NCBI GenBank assembly: GCA_022747635.1
Contig: JAKTNV010000176.1
Location: 452,528-516,527 of the forward strand
DNA length: 64,000 nucleotides
Direction: 5' to 3'
Origin: Hetaerina americana
Taxonomy: Eukaryota; Arthropoda; Insecta; Odonata; Calopterygidae
Shown: positions 62,601 through 64,000 of the stretch, piece after piece
Numbering within the stretch: position 1 is the first letter of the stretch
Layout of the letters: each line of letters opens with the position of its first letter
Position numbers and translations under genes: made by a program
Notes under the pieces: generated by a model
The model's input: the letters and a program-made list of their open reading frames with translations, nothing else
Told to the model about the DNA's origin: nothing
Database searches by the model: none

Positions 62601-64000
62601 TTTCTATAATATACGTATTTTTTAAACATAATAATTTTCCTTCGCAGTCCTGGGAGGAGAAATTTCGCGAATCAATTGTCGTGTATGTTTCTCTTCCAAG
62701 TGCTTTTTTAAAAGCTCTTCATTCATCAAATGAAAATTTGTTCCTTTCTTAACTTTTCAAAACGGTCATTTTTGAGAAAATGGTATCATTTATTCGTATT
62801 TCTTGCAAGCATAAAGTTTTCCAGCCGCATTCCCGGGATGAGATATTTCGTGATTCAAGCGACTCGTTTAGTAATTCCCTCAAGGGTTTTCTTGAAAACT
62901 TGTCAGTTTTAATTGTAAATTTGTTTGACTCTTTTCATTTCCAAACGGCAGTTATTGAGAAAACTTTCGTATTCAAACTTATTTCTTGCAATTATAAAAT
63001 TTTTCTTCCGAAGTACCGCGATGAGAAATTTTGTGATTCAATTGTGGCGTTTAGTTTTTACCTCAGCGGTTTTTTAAAGCTTAAAATTCATTGAATGAAT
63101 ATTTGGTCGACTCTCTTCCTTCAAAGCAGTCGCTGTTATAAAAGTTTCGTTAATATACGTATTTTTTAAACATAATAATTTTCCTCCGCAGTCCAAGGAT
63201 GAGAAATTTCGCAAATCAATTGTCTATAAGTTTTCTTCCAAGTGCTTTTTTAAAAGCTCTTCATTCATTAAATGAAAACTTGTTCCTTTATATACCTTTC
63301 GAAACGGTCGTTTTTGAGAAAATGGTATCATTTATACGTATTTCTTGCAAGCATAAAGTTTTCCAGCCGCAGTCCTGGGTTGAGACATTTCGTGATTCCA
63401 GCAACTTTTTTAGTTGTTCCTTTGAGGGTTTTTTTGAAAGCCTGTTAGCTTTAATTGTAAATTTGTTTGACTCTTTTCATTTCCAAACGGCAGTTATTGA
63501 GCAAATTTTCGTATATGGACGTATTTCTTGCAATCCTTAAACTTTTCATCCGCAGTACCGGAATTAGAAATTTTGTGATTCAATTGTTGCGTATAGTTTT
63601 TACCTAAGCGGTTTTTAAAAGCTAAAAATCCATTGAATGAATATTTGGTTGCCTTTCTTCCTTGTAAAGCAGTCGCTGTTATAAAAGTTTCGTAAATATA
63701 CGTATTTTTTAAACATAATAATTAACCTCCGCAGTCCTGGGATGAGAAATTTCGCGAATTAATTGTCGTGTAAGTTTTTCTTCCAAGTGATTTTTTAAAA
63801 GCTCTTCATTCATCAAATGAAAATTTGTTCCTTTCTTTACCTTTCAAAACGGTCGTTTTTGAGAAAGTGGTATCATTTATACGTATTTCTTGCAAGCATA
63901 ACGTTTACCAGCCGAAGTACCGGGATGAGAAATTTCGTGATTCAAGCGACTCGTTTAGTTGTTTCCCGGAGGGTTTTTTGAAAGCTTGTTAGTTTAAATT
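59693..64000 (+). repeat. Trimers resembling 23.2-27.3 kb, ending in 8.6-9.0-kb-like and 0.9-1.3-kb-like units
   Basis: A starts are 59832, 60372, 60916, 61453, 61996, 62541, 63086 and 63628. The run follows 23354-25600 at offset 36,470-36,478, then 26732-27277 at offset 35,809, then the B and C pair of 8.65-8.95 kb. One A monomer near 61055 has lost about a dozen bases of its tail (gtaagttttatgctttg). The window ends about 14 bases into a C monomer. Confidence 0.82.

Larger units (their letters stand above)
1..64000 (+). repeat. Satellite DNA array, ~181-bp monomers in A-B-C trimers (~543 bp), whole window
   Basis: Every part of the window aligns to one of three related monomer classes in fixed A-B-C order, all in the same orientation. 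The window opens inside a B monomer (1-173) and closes about 14 bases into a C monomer. A-class starts read by eye: 354, 898, 1441, 1984, 2522, 3064, 3611, 4151, 4695, 5238, 5781, 6319, 6861, 7408, 7947, 8491, 9035, 9572, 10116, 10659, 11202, 11739, 12284, 12831, 13371, 13916, 14461, 14998, 15542, 16085, 16448, 17007, 17557, 18095, 18651, 19187, 19728, 20268, 20629, 21185, 21728, 22265, 22810, 23354, 23894, 24439, 24983, 25526, 26188, 26732, 27277, 27822, 28360, 28904, 29451, 29991, 30352, 30896, 31435, 31978, 32521, 33065, 33610, 34155, 34692, 35234, 35777, 36140, 36679, 37223, 37768, 38313, 38851, 39394, 39938, 40482, 41021, 41564, 42107, 42651, 43196, 43741, 44278, 44820, 45363, 45726, 46265, 46809, 47354, 47899, 48438, 48982, 49524, 50067, 50605, 51147, 51692, 52237, 52776, 53320, 53863, 54405, 54949, 55488, 56032, 56576, 57118, 57661, 58199, 58742, 59287, 59832, 60372, 60916, 61453, 61996, 62541, 63086, 63628. 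Spacing is normally 537-550 bp. A centromeric or heterochromatic role is inferred, not shown. Confidence 0.97.

Noticed and set aside
1..64000. CRISPR-like array
   Set aside because: Repeat units are about 181 bp and contiguous, with no short repeat alternating with unique spacers.
1..64000. LTR, LINE or DNA transposon insertion
   Set aside because: No stretch leaves the A-B-C register for more than a few tens of bases, and no reverse transcriptase, transposase or terminal repeats are visible.

Overview
The whole 64 kb window is one tandemly repeated satellite DNA array. I see no protein-coding gene, RNA gene, transposon insertion, CRISPR array or unique sequence. The array is built from monomers of about 181 bp, all head to tail in one orientation. 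The monomers fall into three diverged classes (A, B, C) in strict A-B-C order, giving a basic trimer of about 543 bp. I located 119 A-class starts by eye. Of the 118 intervals between them, 112 are close to 543 bp, five are dimers of 361-363 bp and one is 662 bp. That makes about 353 monomers. No open frame here should be annotated as a gene: all of them are translations of the repeat and recur at the repeat periods.

Trimers are grouped into higher-order repeats (HORs) of several nested and interrupted periods. Region by region: 98-7691 holds two nearly identical 3,797 bp units (7 trimers each) and the start of a third. 7692-9218 is a run of variant trimers. 9219-11625 repeats 1-2407 at 9,218 bp (17 trimers), with a short conversion-like patch near 11.12-11.18 kb. 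11626-14220 is a mosaic. 14221-22569 is a tandem duplication of about 4.18 kb whose second copy carries an unusual number of 1-bp indels. 22570-27676 is a mosaic containing one truncated monomer. 27677-30290 repeats 5.64-8.25 kb. 30290-48111 is a 9,586 bp tandem duplication (17 trimers plus one dimer), the largest in the window. 48076-59692 has a 7,594 bp period (14 trimers) with a nested 2,712 bp duplication (5 trimers). 59693-64000 repeats the 23.2-27.3 kb region about 36 kb away.

Organism: the sequence is eukaryotic satellite, probably centromeric or other constitutive heterochromatin. This is inferred from nucleosome-scale monomers, HOR organisation and unbroken orientation. I do not recognise the family and name no species. 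CpG is not depleted: one A monomer counted by hand has 8 CpGs in 180 bp at about 34% GC, more than base composition predicts. That fits poorly with an old, heavily methylated satellite and fits a lineage with little CpG loss (for example many invertebrates) or a very young array. This is suggestive only.

The most informative details are mutational. They include A/B and B/C hybrid monomers whose crossovers fall in or at a core conserved in all three classes, a 65-bp conversion-like patch, and a quasi-palindrome mutation that extended a 6-bp hairpin to 21 bp and was then copied by the 4.2 kb duplication. A block at about 18.2-21.5 kb looks like a poorly polished consensus. I found no hidden gene system.
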